Positions 10,878-22,668 are shown, numbered from the stretch's first letter. The stretch: DNA of 64,000 nucleotides from Falciphora oryzae (GCA_000733355.1 JNVV01000005.1:955060-1019059), one strand, 5' to 3'. Notes: generated by a model from the letters alone, not told the origin. A program made the numbers and translations.

Positions 10878-11704
10878 TCAAGATGAGTCCTCCTCCGAAG
10901 CAGCCGCCTCGGGATTCCCGTTGCCCCCCACTATGGAGTGCACAAAATCCTGGTACCTAAAGACCTCGCCACGCTTGGACAGGCCCCCGGGCCGGCTGTT
11001 GTTCTTGCTGAAGGCCCGCCTGCCCGTGAAGCCGTCCATGACGCGGTCGATCTCGTCCTCGGTCAGGGGCCGCTCGCCGGGCTCGGGCGCCGTGTTCAGC
11101 AGGGCGTCCCGCAGCTCCGTCAGGTCCACCTGCCCGCTGTCGTCGTCGTCAAAGGCCGAGAAGGCCGACAGCAGCTCCGCGCTCGGCGACATGGCCGCCA
11201 GCACCGCCGAAAGTGAACTCAGGAACACGGCCAGCGACATGCTCGATGACGACCCCGGGGGGAAGAACGCGGAAACGTCGGATGGGTTTGCCGGGAGGCC
11301 TGTGTTGTCATAGCTCGTCATGTCAGATTCATCATCTCCGGTTTAGGGCCAAGTTGATCCGTACCTAGCTGGTTGAGCATATCGGCTACATCCTCCCGCC
11401 CGACTATCCCGTCGCTGTCCCTGTCGAGAATCTGGAAACCCTCCCTCAGCATGCGCATCTGGGAAGGCGGCAGCTGCGACATGGCCGTATTGCTGCCCAT
11501 TGTTCTGGGTGCTACGCTCTTCAGGCTCGGCCGCGCGTTGGTCGGTGTGGTCGCCGAGTCGCCGCCGCCGCTGCTTCGGCTCTTGGGGGTAAAGGGACTG
11601 CTCAGGTGGCCGCCAGTGGCGAGGGTGGCCGTCGACTGGTAAGCGAACCTGGAGCCCGCGACGGCGGCCGACGGTGTTGTTCCGAGTCGGGACGGCGATG
11701 CCAT
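10878..11704 (-). CDS. Myosin regulatory light chain-like EF-hand protein
   Basis: Two exons, 11365-11704 and 10878-11299 (253 aa); the intron has a GTACGG donor, a CTGAC branch and CAG. The first 70 or so residues are a Ser/Thr/Pro-rich extension. EF-hand 1 has the loop DRDSDGIVGRED at residues 94-105 in the context LREGFQILDRDSDG, with EDVADMLNQLG following. The second half has MSLAVFLSSL and a further EF-hand (FSAFDDDDSGQVDLTELRDALL), then LTEDEIDRVMDGF and YQDFVHSIVGG. This four-lobe layout with calcium-type loops mainly in hands 1 and 3 fits the regulatory light chain of type II myosin, which acts in the contractile ring. A divergent calmodulin-like protein is the alternative. Confidence 0.75.
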
Positions 11705-13990
11705 GGGTGTGGTGTGCTGCTGGCGGAGAGGTGACGGGGACGCTGGGGATTCTGGACGTCTGAAGGGCGAGTTTCGTGTCGATCCGCCGCCGCCAAAGGA
11801 TGGCCTGAATGTTGAGGATGGTGTAGCAGCCTACGGTTGTCCTGTCCGTCAGCAAGCGCCTGGCCCGGTGTGTTTTACGCCTGTATGCTTGCTCGTTTGT
11901 TCACTTGCGAGATAGCTTGCCACTGCCGCGGCATCTCCGCGAACAGGTAGGCCAAATGCGACCCGGTGGGGATTTTAGATGGAGATCCGGTTTCCCGGCT
12001 TTTCACATACCATGTTTTGTTGGTGGAGGGATCTTTTCTCGGCCTAGGTGTAGGGACGTGCAGGCGTTGGTTTGCCAACCTCGCCGATTTAACTGCAGGC
12101 GGCGTCTGGAGGCGCCCGCGACGTAGCTCGGCGACAAGGCTAGGATGGGCACTCGCAATTTCGCGTGGTAAGAGAAATATGTAAGAAGACTGCCTAAGCG
12201 CGTTCGGCTGTCAAAGGATGCTTTCGTCACAAAATTATCTGTGCTGGATTGATGTTCTGCTGCCCGACTGATGAGATCATGCCCAGCCAGGGGGGAACGA
12301 GATCTCAGATGCGACTTGGAAAGTAAACATTGACCAGACAACCATCGTCCCCCAGGCGGGTGGGGAATGGAACCCCTGGACGTGTCGGGTGGCTTGTGCG
12401 ACGGATAGATAAGATTTCACCTGTGGCTGACTTTGTGGCTTTCCCACCCCTCAGCTAGCGTCGGGGCTGCGGTCCACTTGCGCAGGGGTCCAAGTCGGTC
12501 TGGCGCCAAACAGCACGAGGATGGACGCAAGGGGATCTGGTGCCCCTCACATCTACCAGGGACAAGGGAGTTGGAATTGGGGGTCCAAGGAGAGATGCAA
12601 GCGCCGCTTGCCGCATGCAAAACGCTGGAGCTCGAATATGAATGGGCAACGGCTCACGCGTGTTTCATCCACCGTCGTCTGCTTGGAAAAGAGAGCTTTC
12701 TCTCATCGGTAAATTTGGTATTTGTCCGGAGCAAAAGAACAACAGACGCCAAGCAAACACCACCAGGGGCTCGAAAAAAGGGGTCCTGAAGCTGTTGGAG
12801 GAAGACGTTATCGGTCTCGGGCCGCGAGAGTCCCGTGCGCTGACCCCGGTTTTGACGCAACGTCGGGGATTCGCAGAGTGCGTCGGAGGGGATGCAGGTG
12901 AGGCAGGGGAGGGGATGTGGTCCCTGGGGTTTCCTCGGTCAAACTCGTGGCGCCTCCTGACCGCTGCGAGTGGACGAGTGCCCTGACAAGCCGATGCCCG
13001 GTCGACACTGGCTTCAATATATTGGGCCACTGGGCGTCTGGCTCTCTTCTGGGTTGCATGGATGGATGGGATGGGGCCAGACACAGACAGCCAAACTAAC
13101 CTGCCCCGGCTGCAGCCGAATCCGAAGGGAACGGTGCAGAAACGTGAATAGCAAATAAGCCGGACGCGGCAATTGAACAAGAAAACTGCATGTCCTGCGA
13201 GCAGGGGCCCCGTAAATTCAGGCCCGTGCCTGCGATTACCCGATCCCGTGCGGCTCCGTGCTTCGAGCGCTGCGGCAGTGAGACGTCAAATTGGCCTGTA
13301 GCACCTCCCCTGCCTGACGTATTGAGCAGCGATTGAACCTATCAACCCAAGACTAAACCGTCTCGCCCAGCGCACCGCTATCCCGACGCTCTGGACCTTT
13401 GGCCCCAAAGCTTGGCAACCTGCGCGCACGCCCTTCCATTGCCGTTGCAGTGCAGCACAGCTACTACAACTAAGCGGTGGCTCTTTCAACAAACGCCAGG
13501 CCCCGTGTACCTCCTCTGTGCTTCCCCGGATCTCGGATCTCGGATCTCGCTCGCGTTCGCCCGCCCCGAACTCTATCAGCATCCCGGGCCTCTGCCCTCT
13601 GCGTGCTTACCCTGTGGGTATATGCGCAGACGCATTCGGCTGTCTAGCCATCGGATGACCGTCGCTCGCTCGACTTCGTGATCGGTTGACGCTCGTGGCG
13701 AACCCGCTCAAAAGGGGGAGGGTCCCTGGCTGCTGGCTGTTCCTTGGCTCCTTTCTCCTGAACCACATCCTCCAAGTACCGTTCAGCCTCGCGCTTTGGC
13801 CCTCGCTCCAGGCCGGTCGAGGGGTAGCTACTTGGCAAAACGAAACGGCACATCCGTCGCTCCCTGTTTGACCGTCGTCGCTGGGCGGCGGGCCCTTCAG
13901 CCACGCTGCCACTACCGCATACCGTGCATACTTTGCCTTTGCGACTGAGCTTGACACAAGGCGACGCCGGCAGTTGGCGCCGAACCACAA
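11705..13990. other. Intergenic region between divergent genes, 2.3 kb
   Basis: It holds the promoters of the EF-hand gene (-) and the AFI1-like gene (+). No ORF with coding bias, RNA gene or repeat stands out. A short direct repeat of ATCTCGG lies near 13530-13548. Confidence 0.6.
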
Positions 13991-16736
13991 ATGGCCTCCG
14001 CGCGAGTAGCCAGCGCCAGCAGCACCAGCAGCGCCGCCAACCCGCACGCCAGCGCTAGCATCAATGGCGTCGCCGCCGTGACTGCGCCGCTGCACAACAG
14101 GAGAACCTCGCTCTCGTCCTTCCCGCCCTCGTCGCGCTCCACCTCGCAAATGTCGCAAATGTCGCGCCCCTCGCGCTCGCCCCAGCCGCCCCAAACCGCC
14201 GTCATGTCGGACCAGACCGACCGCACTTCCAACCCGAGCTCCAAGAGCAAGTCGCCCTCCACCGGCACCGGCGTCTCCTCCCAGCACTCCTCCCTGTCCG
14301 CCGCCGACGCCGCCCGCCGCTACAACCCCGACGCCCACCCCTCCCGCAAGCTGCGCTCCCAGTACCCGCGCGGCGCCACCGACAGCCATGTCGAGTACAT
14401 CCTGGTTGCCGAGTTCGACATCGACCGCGGCTCCGTCATGGAGCACCAGTACCCCGTCGCCATCACCGGCGACGAGAGCATGCTGGCCGAGCTGATGCTG
14501 CCCGACGGCGCCCACCGCCGCAACCAGGACTGGACCATCTTCTTCCTGCATAAGGACCAGACCGAGGAGGAGGAGGACCAGGAGCGCCAGGCCATTGAGG
14601 CCCGTAAAAAACGCCGACAAAGGAGGCGCGACAGGGCCGCTGGTCTCCCTGTCGCTGACGGCGAGGATGGTGAGGACGACGGCGCGGACCAGAACGACTG
14701 GGACGACGATGCCTCGACAGACAGCGAGCCTGACTGTGACGAGGGCCCGCCCCTGATATACGTGCTGAACCTCGTCTACACCAAGCTAGACTCGACTGTC
14801 AAGCGCGGTTCCATTGTCAAAGCTATGGCGATATGCACCAGGCATCCATTTCTCCACATATATAAGGTTGGTACTACTATGCCGCTGATGTTTCCCCGAA
14901 TTTGTGTCTCGAAGCTAAACCCGGACCATCGTGCTTGCGCACGCTCGCTATATATAGCCGCTTCTACTGCTGGCACTCGAGGAATACTTTAGGGCACCTG
15001 TTCCCGAGACGCTGGCCATGTTGTATGATGCGGTTAATGCCATGGATCTGTCACTCATGCCTAAGCTGAGCCTCTTGGAAAGGCATCTGCTGCAGGCGAG
15101 TGACAACAAAGACCTATTCGTGGAGAAATTTGAGGAGATGATCCGGATGAGGATAGCCGAGGACCAGGACGAGAAGGCGGTCCAGCCGGCGAACGGCAGC
15201 ACGAAGCGCCCAGGCATCTCTAGAGCAGGGACCAAGGCGCACTTCGAGGGCCAGTCAGCGTACTCGGTGCCGCGCGACACGCACGAGTTCGAGAGCAAGG
15301 TGGTCTACAAGGGCATCCCGATCCCCATCAAGGTGCCCGTGGCCGTCATGCCCGAGACGGTGGGCGACTTCTCGCTCATCAAGCTGATCCAGAACTTCTC
15401 GGAACCCCACGCCAAGAGCCCCCAGCCCTTCCGCACCCATCCGCACCTGACCACCAACGGGCCCAACACCCACCCCATAATCGTGCTCGTCAATGCTCTG
15501 CTGACCCAGAAGCGCATCGTCTTCATCGGGCACGAGATGCCGTCGGGAGAAGTTGCGGAGGCCGTGCTGGCGGCTTGTGCTCTAGCCTCGGGCGGGCTCT
15601 TGCGCAGCTTCACCCGCTTCGCCTTTCCCTACACAGACCTGTCCAAGATCGACGACCTCCTCAACGTCCCCGGATTCATCGCGGGCGTGACTAACCCGAC
15701 CTTCGATCTCCACCCAGAGTGGTGGGACGTGCTGTGCGACCTGCCAACGGGCCGCGTCAAGATCAGCAGCCGCATCGAGGACGCGCCCATGACGGAGGGG
15801 CTCATTTACTTCCGGCAGCAGAACCCGAGCTACGCGCAGTTCGTCACGCCCGGCTCCGGCGGAGGCCAGGCGGGCGCGGCGGCCAACGCGGACCTGACGG
15901 GCGACAACGCCTTCATGGCCGACATCTTGCGCAGCATCGCGGCGCGGGCGGGCGAGCGCGTCGTGCGCGCAAAGTGGCGCGACTGGGTGCTCAAGTTCAC
16001 ACGCGTCGCCGCCTCCTTCGAGGAGAGCGTCTACGGCGCCAGCGCCCTGTATCTCGGCAGCACCGACGCCGAGGGCGCTGCCGGCGACGGTAATGGTGCC
16101 CCGCCACAGCCGCCTGCAGCCGTGCCGGCCGCGGGCGGCCACGGGTATGTCTGGCCCGACGAGAACGCCAAGCTGCGCGAGCTTGCGGGCAACGTGACGA
16201 GGATAGAGGGGTGGAGGAATACGAGGAGCTACTACAACTTTATCCATGTTTGTAACCCTCTCCCTTTGTATCTCAGCCGCTTTATCCATGTTTGCTGACA
16301 CCCCTCCCTCCAGGACGCCGCACAAATGTACGCCGTCAAGCCGCTCAAGGGCCTGGACCTGCACCACATGCACGACCGGCTCCGCACGCAGCGCCTCACG
16401 CCGGCCCAGAGCCGCGAGGTCTACCTGGCCTTCTCGCGCCACGTGCACTCGTACGACGAGATCAGCCTCCTGCTCACCGTCGCGCCCGAGTCGCACGCCG
16501 GCCTGTTCTACCTGGCCCTGGGCCTGTTCCACAAGGACCGCGACGTCCGCCTCCGGACGGCCGACCTGCTTGACCGCATCAGCGAGCATGAGGCCGGCAG
16601 GCACTGGTGGAGGGGCCTGACGCGGTTCGAGAGGCTCGCCTACACGCGCATCCGTCGAGAGGCCGAGCTGGAGATGCGCGCCAAGCTCGAGAAGGAGGGG
16701 TTTGTTGCGCCTGTTCTTGAGAAGCGGATCAGCTGA
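13991..16736 (+). CDS. AFI1: AFI1-like polarity protein (Arf3-interacting, DENN/SPA type)
   Basis: Three exons: 13991-14866, 14958-16247 and 16314-16736 (862 aa). Intron 1 has an uncommon GTTGGT donor, but the join [15 protein letters not shown] is clear. In yeast Afi1 binds the GTPase Arf3 and helps keep polarity. After about 115 disordered residues comes the docking region ([23 protein letters not shown], here split by no intron), then an acidic low-complexity stretch and the core ([25 protein letters not shown]). Exon 2 carries a DENN/SPA-like part ([44 protein letters not shown]). The C-terminus is helical and charged and ends [10 protein letters not shown]. Family identity rests on recalled motif pattern, not on a search. 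Confidence 0.82.
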
Positions 16737-17400
16737 GAGGAGGGGGGATGCGAGATGGTTGTTGGCTGCCTGCCGAGCTTGCTATGTGTGGGAGAGGAAG
16801 GGTTTGGGGAGGTATTTGACCCCCTTAATTCTCGGAGCGAGGCCATTCAATGTTTCCTCTTTCCGCTTCTTGCCCCCTCTTCCCCTTTTTGACGTCTTCT
16901 ACGAGATTATGAGGGATTTGCGGATAGGGCAAGGCGATGATGACGTTGGTTGCGCGAAGAAGAAAAAAAAAATCAAACAAAAAGACAATATGTTCGACAA
17001 ATAGGGAGGCGGTTTGGTGCTTGTTTTACTGGTATGTGTTTTCAAGAGATGGATGGTTCGTCAACCCCCTGTTTCCCCATATCATCTTCTACTCTTTGTC
17101 CCCTTTTTCTTTTCTTGGATACCTGGAATGGACAACTCGACAAGCCTTCTTGGAGAATGGCGATTTGTAGCCTCTGCTAGCAGGTACGAGTTCTTTTGCA
17201 GTTTGGTTTCACGGAAGCAAGACGCAGGATTCTTTGTCCATAATAATATTATTCACGAGGTACATATTTCCGCAACAGGAAGAGAAAAGAGACTGATCGC
17301 GCTCCTGGCTGTTTCGTTGCTGAGAACGCTTGCTCGTAATCGCCTTGCCGCCGATCGGTTCCCTCTTGGAACACAGCACCTTCTCGGCGGAAACGGCCGC
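16737..17400. other. Intergenic region between convergent genes
   Basis: 3' flanks of the AFI1-like gene and the S-formylglutathione hydrolase gene. T-rich and A-rich tracts occur at 16960-17000 and 17090-17115. Nothing else is seen. Confidence 0.6.
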
Positions 17401-18541
17401 TTAGACGTCGAGGTACTTGGCAGCGTGGTCGACGTGGTCGTCGCTGAAGGCTGTTTTATGTCAGAAAGGGTATGATTAGCGACTGGACGAGAACTTGGGG
17501 GGGGAACGAGGCCACAGAATCAGTTTATAAACAAAGACACCTACAGGCCATAAAGTAGTAGGAGTGGTCGTAGTCCTAGGGTGGCCCAAAGCTGTCAGTA
17601 TGGCCACAAGGCCGGAGAGGGAGATACGCCACCGATCAGGGAGGGATTTCTTTCTTACCTCCTGATACCTCAGGTTCAGCCCATTGAGCCCGGCCTCCTT
17701 GACGGCCTGCTCAAAGTTCTCGGGGAGGAGCTGCCCCTGCTTGTAAAAGTTGTCTCCGGTGCCCTGTGCGCCGTAGAAGCGTCGTCAGTCCGCATGTCCT
17801 GGGAAGAAAGGACGCAGGCAAAGGGAACGAAGGGGTGAACAGAAAAAAACCCACCACGTCAATAAGCATCTTCAGATCCCCGCCCTTCCACCCCTTGACC
17901 AGCTCCGTCGCGTCGTGCCTCTTCCACACCTCCCTGTCGTCGCCCAGGTACCCCGCAAACGCCTTCTCGCCCCACGGGCACTTGCTCGGGTTCGTGATGG
18001 GCGCAAAGGCGCTGACGCTGCGGTACATGCCCGGGTTCTTGAGGTACAGCGTCAGCGCGCCGTGCCCGCCCATCGAGTGGCCCGTGATGCTCATCCCCTT
18101 CGCTTTATCCAGGTACTTCCCCCCCACCTCGCTGCCGTACAGCAGCTCCGGCAGCTCCCCGGCCAGGTACGTCTCCATCTTGTAGTTGCTGCCGTACGGC
18201 TCCTTGGTCGCGTCGACGTAGAAGGACGCGGCGGAGCCAAAGTCCCACGCGTCGTCCTCGCCGGGGAGGGCGAGGCCGCGCGGGGACGTGTCCGGGTAGG
18301 CGACGGCGATCCCGGCGCGCGACGCGCCGTGCTGGAAGAAGCCCTTCTCGGCGCAGTTGTCGGGCGAGCACGTCAGCCCGGACAGGTAGAAGAGGAGGGG
18401 CACCTTCTTGCCGTCCCGCAGGGCCTGCGGCGGGAGGTACAGGTGCACCGCCATCTCGGTACCCGTGGTGACCGACTGGTGCGACAGCTTGAGGAGGCGG
18501 CCGCCGAAGGAGGCGATGGTTGCCTTTGTGGTGAAGGCCAT
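17401..18541 (-). CDS. S-formylglutathione hydrolase (esterase D family)
   Basis: Four exons: 17855-18541, 17659-17763, 17545-17575 (31 nt) and 17401-17450 (290 aa). The enzyme hydrolyses S-formylglutathione to glutathione and formate, the second step of glutathione-dependent formaldehyde detoxification in the cytosol. The alpha/beta-hydrolase nucleophile is Ser156 in SITGHSMGGHGAL. The oxyanion/substrate region is LFYLSGLTCSPDNCAEKG, with the family stretch DAWDFGSAASFYVDAT. The catalytic Asp lies in GTGDNFYKQGQ (exon 2) and the catalytic His in DYDHSYYFMA (the 31-nt exon). All three triad positions are present, and the length is normal for the family. The partner dehydrogenase gene is not in the window. 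Confidence 0.96.
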
Positions 18542-19263
18542 CTTTGTCTCGTGTGTTTGTTTCGCTCTCTACTCTGCTGGGGTTTCTTTGGTCTTTGGTG
18601 TTCGTAGGCCCCTTCAAACACGAGGGGTTTGAACGTTTGTGAAAGGCAGATGTGAATTGTGAGGAGTTAAGAGTATAGGTTTCCGGTTTTCGGCCTCTCT
18701 ATTCCCCGTCCCTGGCTGGCAGTCTCTCAGAGCCGGACTTGGTTCGGGATCATAGCCCGGTTCGAAGTGGCCCACTACTGATTGGTACCATTTGGATTCT
18801 TTACAGTAAAACAAACGTGCCCCTCACCATGTATACTATACATAGGCTTGCCCAGCCACTGCGCGCATAACAGTTGACCCCATCACGGAGCGTCTAATTC
18901 ACTCGCATCACCACCACAACCTACCCCGCTTATAAGCTCCCGCCCCCACTGCCGAGGCCTTGCTGCTTGCTGTCCGTGTCGTCATCATGAACCCTGATTT
19001 CCGTGGACCCTCTTTGGTGTTGGAGAATGTGCTCTACGTTGTAAGAAGCTGCGGGCCTGTCTCAAACGGGTAATTAGCAACGCCTGGCATCAGAAGTGTT
19101 GTTGGCCAGGCCCCCCGAAAAGCCTATTGCACTGTTCACGTTTCTTCCACTGTGGCCGAGCAAGAGAACTGTGCTCGGAAACCCGAACCACTTCTCGAAA
19201 AGGCTGGGAACATTTACCAAGCGCCAGTGAGAGCTGTTTTTACAATAATTTTAACATTTTGAC

Positions 19264-19317
19264 AAAAAAAAAAAAAAAAAAAAAAAAACTACATACATTT
19301 TTTTTTTTTTTTTTTTT
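19264..19317. repeat. A25 then T20 homopolymer inverted repeat
   Basis: Twenty-five A, a nine-base spacer (CTACATACA) and twenty T. The arms can pair, so the tract could extrude or stall polymerases. It sits 27 bases before the second gap. Exact lengths may be sequencing estimates. Confidence 0.85.
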
Positions 19318-19344
19318 AAAAAACAACAATACTGGTATTTATTC

Positions 19345-19393
19345 NNNNNNNNNNNNNNNNNNNNNNNNNNNNNNNNNNNNNNNNNNNNNNNNN
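19345..19393. other. Assembly gap (49 N)
   Basis: Short run of N between a poly-A/poly-T inverted repeat and a GA microsatellite. Confidence 0.99.
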
Positions 19394-19431
19394 GAGAGAG
19401 GGGAGAGAGAGAGAGAGAGGGGAGGGGGAGA
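19394..19431. repeat. GA-rich microsatellite
   Basis: GA and GGGA units immediately next to the gap and six bases from the GNAT stop codon, so it lies in the 3' untranslated region of that gene. Confidence 0.9.
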
Positions 19432-19437
19432 GGGCGC

Positions 19438-22400
19438 CTACTGGGCCTCCCGGTGCCAGGTCGCCAGGTTATAGAGCGAGCCCCGCTGGTCATGGCTCTG
19501 CTTTAGCTCGAACAACTTGGAAAAACCGAAACGCTCCCCAAAGAACTTCGTGTGCCCGTCTGATGATCGCTGGTCGCCCTCCTGGGCCAGGACTTCCACG
19601 ACCACATGCCGGTACTCACGGGGTGAGGACCCCGGGCCACGGTGGGCCGGGCCCGCCTCATGGTCGACAAACGCGGCCGTGTCCTGGTATGCGTAGCCAG
19701 GGCACACCAGCTGCAGCATCTTGTCCATGAGCGCATGTCCGATGAACTTGCGGCGATGCTGGGGGTGGACGACGACGCTTAGGCGGACGGATGAGCTCCC
19801 GGTCGAGTTGATGGCGCCGCAGAGGCCCACGTGGTAGTTCGACAGGAAGGCGAAGCCGAGCAGTTCCCCTTTCTCCGGCTCGCCTGTCTGCCACTTCTCC
19901 TGCAGGGGCTTGTTTCCTCGAACATCATGCTCAAGCCCAGCGATCGCGACGATGAATGGCAGATTCGAGTCCTTGCACATCTTGAGGGTGGAGGCAAACT
20001 CTGCGACCGGGACCTTGTGCATGTCTCTCGACTGGGTGCCATGGGTGACCTCGTGGTTGTATATCGTCTGAATCTCTCCGAGATCAGTGACACATGCGGG
20101 CCGAAGGTAGCAAGTGACATAGGGCTCAAAGTTCTGAACTTTGGGCACAGCCTGGGGGGAGACACCGAGACCCAGCTCATTGACCTCGCCCTCCGAGTAG
20201 TAGTTCATGCCACTAAGGGCCCGTTTGGCTGCGCGTTCCTCCCTGCGCTTCGTGAAGGTGTTGTACATGCGCTCACGCGGGGCGTCAAGCAGCCTTCCAA
20301 GGTCATCGGGGTTCTGGGGAGCGTCCCTTGACACATATGGAGTCTGAAAGACAAGATCTTGCGGATCGATGTCGCAGTCGGTCTTCTCCAGGACAAGGGC
20401 TGTGAACTTCTGCACATCGGGTCCGTCGCCAAGGTTCGAGCCGCCATAGAAGAGGTTGGGCACGCTCTCACGCCAATGTCTGATGGTGCGTCCGAGGAAG
20501 GTCGCCGAAGCAAGGAAGTTCTTGGTTTCACCAGGCTCCTCGGTCCAGTTGCAACGCACGAAGCGGCCGTCCATGTCCCTTCCCAAATCGTTCTGTGGAG
20601 CAATCTGGGCGCGAATGTCGAGAGGGGTGTTGCTCCGCTGCTGGAGCCTGATCCTGATATGAGGGTCTTTGTCGATGTCATAGGAGAACGGGGCCAGTGT
20701 ATAGGATGTGGTGCAGGCACTCAGGCTGCTCGGAGCGTGGCCGGATCGAAGCTCGTAGATCACGTCGGCCGCTCCAGCGTCATCAATCTCGTCAGCTGAG
20801 TTGGAACGCTTGATCTGGTCAACTGAGCCGGCCGCTCCATGATGTCTAGGGTCGTCGGCAGAATTGACGACTGCCACAACGGCTGTTGAAGACTCCTTAG
20901 CCTTGTCAGCGGCATCGACAGCTCCAGGGGCTTCAGTCTTGCCGACTGGAGCAGACTCTTGGGCCTTGATGGCAGCTTCCTTGACGACAGCCTCATTGGT
21001 GACAACTTTAGCGGCGGTAGCGTCATTGACGGCAACTTCAGTGACAGCTCTAGTGTCTCCGGTCTCGTTGGCCTCGTTAGCTGCCGGCGACTCTCCAATC
21101 TCGTTGACGGCGCCAGTGTCTCGAGAGTGGGGGCTGCTTGCTCCGCCGTAGTAGTCCCAAAGGTCCTCGATGCTAAGCAGAAGGGCAGGTTCTGTAGCGG
21201 CGATGAGAAACTGCAGTGTCTCCTGGAAACTCCCAACGAAGGCTCCATCTCGGGCATAAGTGGACGAGTTGCCGATGAAACAATTCTCTGGGATGAAAGC
21301 GGACAAGTCGTCCTGAACGCGGGTGGCCGCGTCATCGGGGGAAGAGGTGTTCTGCATGCGAGCGGCCGAGTCTTCAGGGACAGCGCTACCATAGACACGG
21401 CTGGGAGCCCCGACGTCATAGCCTCCATCAACAAAGGGGCTTGCAGCAGGCTGACTGCTGGGGCCGCTGTCGGAAGCCTCGTGAGCTGGAGTCTCCCTCA
21501 ATTCCTCTTCGCCGCTGGAGGAAGAGCTGGGTCCCACGTGATCGGTGAGAACCGCGTCGCTGATGGGGTAAAGTGCAGCGTTGGGGACGTCGACTGATTC
21601 AGTTCGACTAGCTGCAGCCGGGCTCGAGGCCCCCCCATGGTTGGAGTCCGGCTGGTCAGTCAAGGTTATGCGTGTGATGGGGATGGCGATGGGAGCATTG
21701 GTGTCATCCGAGCTCTCATGCTGACGAGACAACCGGCGAAAGGCCGCGTCAATCGCATCCCGCGACGACATGTAGGGCCCAGTCTCGTCGATCGGGGCAA
21801 GGACCGACGGGGAGCTGGCCAGAGCAGGAGGCAGCTCCCTGTAGAAGGTAGGCATGTTGCCGTTGCTGTTAGGTATGCGGCCGTAGTTGTAGTATACCAG
21901 ACCGCGAGCCAGAGGCGTGTAGTAGGGTCTCCACTCATGAGCCCCGCCGCGGCGAGCAGCGTAGAACACCGGGTCAGGCATGGGGACATCCTCTTCAGCT
22001 TGCTCTCGCTCGATGTAGTGGGGTGGGCGGCGATTCTGCACGTAATAGCCATCCGGAGGGTCGAGCTGGTCGGACCAGTAGCCGCCTCCGAGGTGGTTTT
22101 GCTGATAGTAGTGAAAGCGACGTGCTTCATTCTCTTCCACGGAGAGGTTGTTTGGGCCACGCTCGCCAGCACGGGGAGGGCGGCGCAAGTGAGCTGGGGA
22201 AGGATCTGAGCGGCTCAGCCGCGAGCTGCGTGCAGAGAGGCGGGGAACGGCGCGAGGAGTGGCACTGGGAGTGGCACCAGGAGTGGCACCGGTCGTGGCA
22301 CTGGGATCAGCACTGGGAGCGGCACCAGGCGTGGGACCAGGCGTGGGACCAGGAATAGACTGGTGGTTGCTTTGCTGGCCAGATCCAGTCTCTCTCTCGT

Positions 22401-22668
22401 GGCTCCCGCCGCGCTGGTTGTGATCACCGTGATCCTCTGGGGTTTCCTCCCCCAAGGCGCGAGAGACGGGGCCTGGGTCGCTGAATTGCTCTTGGCTACG
22501 GGCTCTCAAGTTCCTTCTGTGCCAGTACTCGGCCTCATTTTGAGGCCTGTGAGATACGCGGCGACGAGGTGGGCGCGCCGTAGCGCCTCGGTCCTCCGTC
22601 TGATCATGAGCTGAAATGCCGGCGCCAGGGCCCAGAGGCGAAGGCGAGTGGGTTTGGTTCGAAGGCAT
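19438..22668 (-). CDS. Large disordered protein with C-terminal GNAT acetyltransferase domain
   Basis: A single 1,076-codon exon with ATG at 22668. Roughly the first 640 residues are low complexity: Gln/Arg/Ser/Pro runs, a Pro-Thr-Ala repeat near residues 108-140, and an Ala/Val/Glu/Asn-rich degenerate repeat region. A middle region follows (FSYDIDKDPHIRIRLQQRS, FVRCNWTEEPGETKNFLA, REERAAKRALSGMNYYSEGE). The last 230 or so residues look like a GNAT fold: YLRPACVTDLGEIQTIYNHE (start strand/helix), ELLGFAFLSNY, then SVRLSVVVHPQHRRKFIGHA, matching the V-x-x-x-x-R-x-x-G/A acetyl-CoA loop, and FFGERFGFSKLFEL near the end. Substrate unknown. It would use acetyl-CoA; protein versus small-molecule acetylation cannot be told. 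Confidence 0.82.
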   Translation of the reverse strand: MPSNQTHSPSPLGPGAGISAHDQTEDRGATARPPRRRVSHRPQNEAEYWHRRNLRARSQEQFSDPGPVSRALGEETPEDHGDHNQRGGSHERETGSGQQSNHQSIPGPTPGPTPGAAPSADPSATTGATPGATPSATPRAVPRLSARSSRLSRSDPSPAHLRRPPRAGERGPNNLSVEENEARRFHYYQQNHLGGGYWSDQLDPPDGYYVQNRRPPHYIEREQAEEDVPMPDPVFYAARRGGAHEWRPYYTPLARGLVYYNYGRIPNSNGNMPTFYRELPPALASSPSVLAPIDETGPYMSSRDAIDAAFRRLSRQHESSDDTNAPIAIPITRITLTDQPDSNHGGASSPAAASRTESVDVPNAALYPISDAVLTDHVGPSSSSSGEEELRETPAHEASDSGPSSQPAASPFVDGGYDVGAPSRVYGSAVPEDSAARMQNTSSPDDAATRVQDDLSAFIPENCFIGNSSTYARDGAFVGSFQETLQFLIAATEPALLLSIEDLWDYYGGASSPHSRDTGAVNEIGESPAANEANETGDTRAVTEVAVNDATAAKVVTNEAVVKEAAIKAQESAPVGKTEAPGAVDAADKAKESSTAVVAVVNSADDPRHHGAAGSVDQIKRSNSADEIDDAGAADVIYELRSGHAPSSLSACTTSYTLAPFSYDIDKDPHIRIRLQQRSNTPLDIRAQIAPQNDLGRDMDGRFVRCNWTEEPGETKNFLASATFLGRTIRHWRESVPNLFYGGSNLGDGPDVQKFTALVLEKTDCDIDPQDLVFQTPYVSRDAPQNPDDLGRLLDAPRERMYNTFTKRREERAAKRALSGMNYYSEGEVNELGLGVSPQAVPKVQNFEPYVTCYLRPACVTDLGEIQTIYNHEVTHGTQSRDMHKVPVAEFASTLKMCKDSNLPFIVAIAGLEHDVRGNKPLQEKWQTGEPEKGELLGFAFLSNYHVGLCGAINSTGSSSVRLSVVVHPQHRRKFIGHALMDKMLQLVCPGYAYQDTAAFVDHEAGPAHRGPGSSPREYRHVVVEVLAQEGDQRSSDGHTKFFGERFGFSKLFELKQSHDQRGSLYNLATWHREAQ
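22255..22350 (-). repeat. Eight 12-bp tandem units inside the GNAT gene
   Basis: Imperfect 12-bp units, each encoding a four-residue Pro/Ala/Thr motif such as GATP or GPTP, in the disordered N-terminus. The frame is kept because the unit is a multiple of three. Confidence 0.9.

Larger units (their letters stand above)
18542..19437. other. Intergenic region with simple repeats and a gap
   Basis: Promoter side of the hydrolase gene and 3' flank of the GNAT gene. It contains the A/T hairpin-prone tract, the 49-base gap and the GA repeat listed separately. No gene is seen. Confidence 0.6.
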
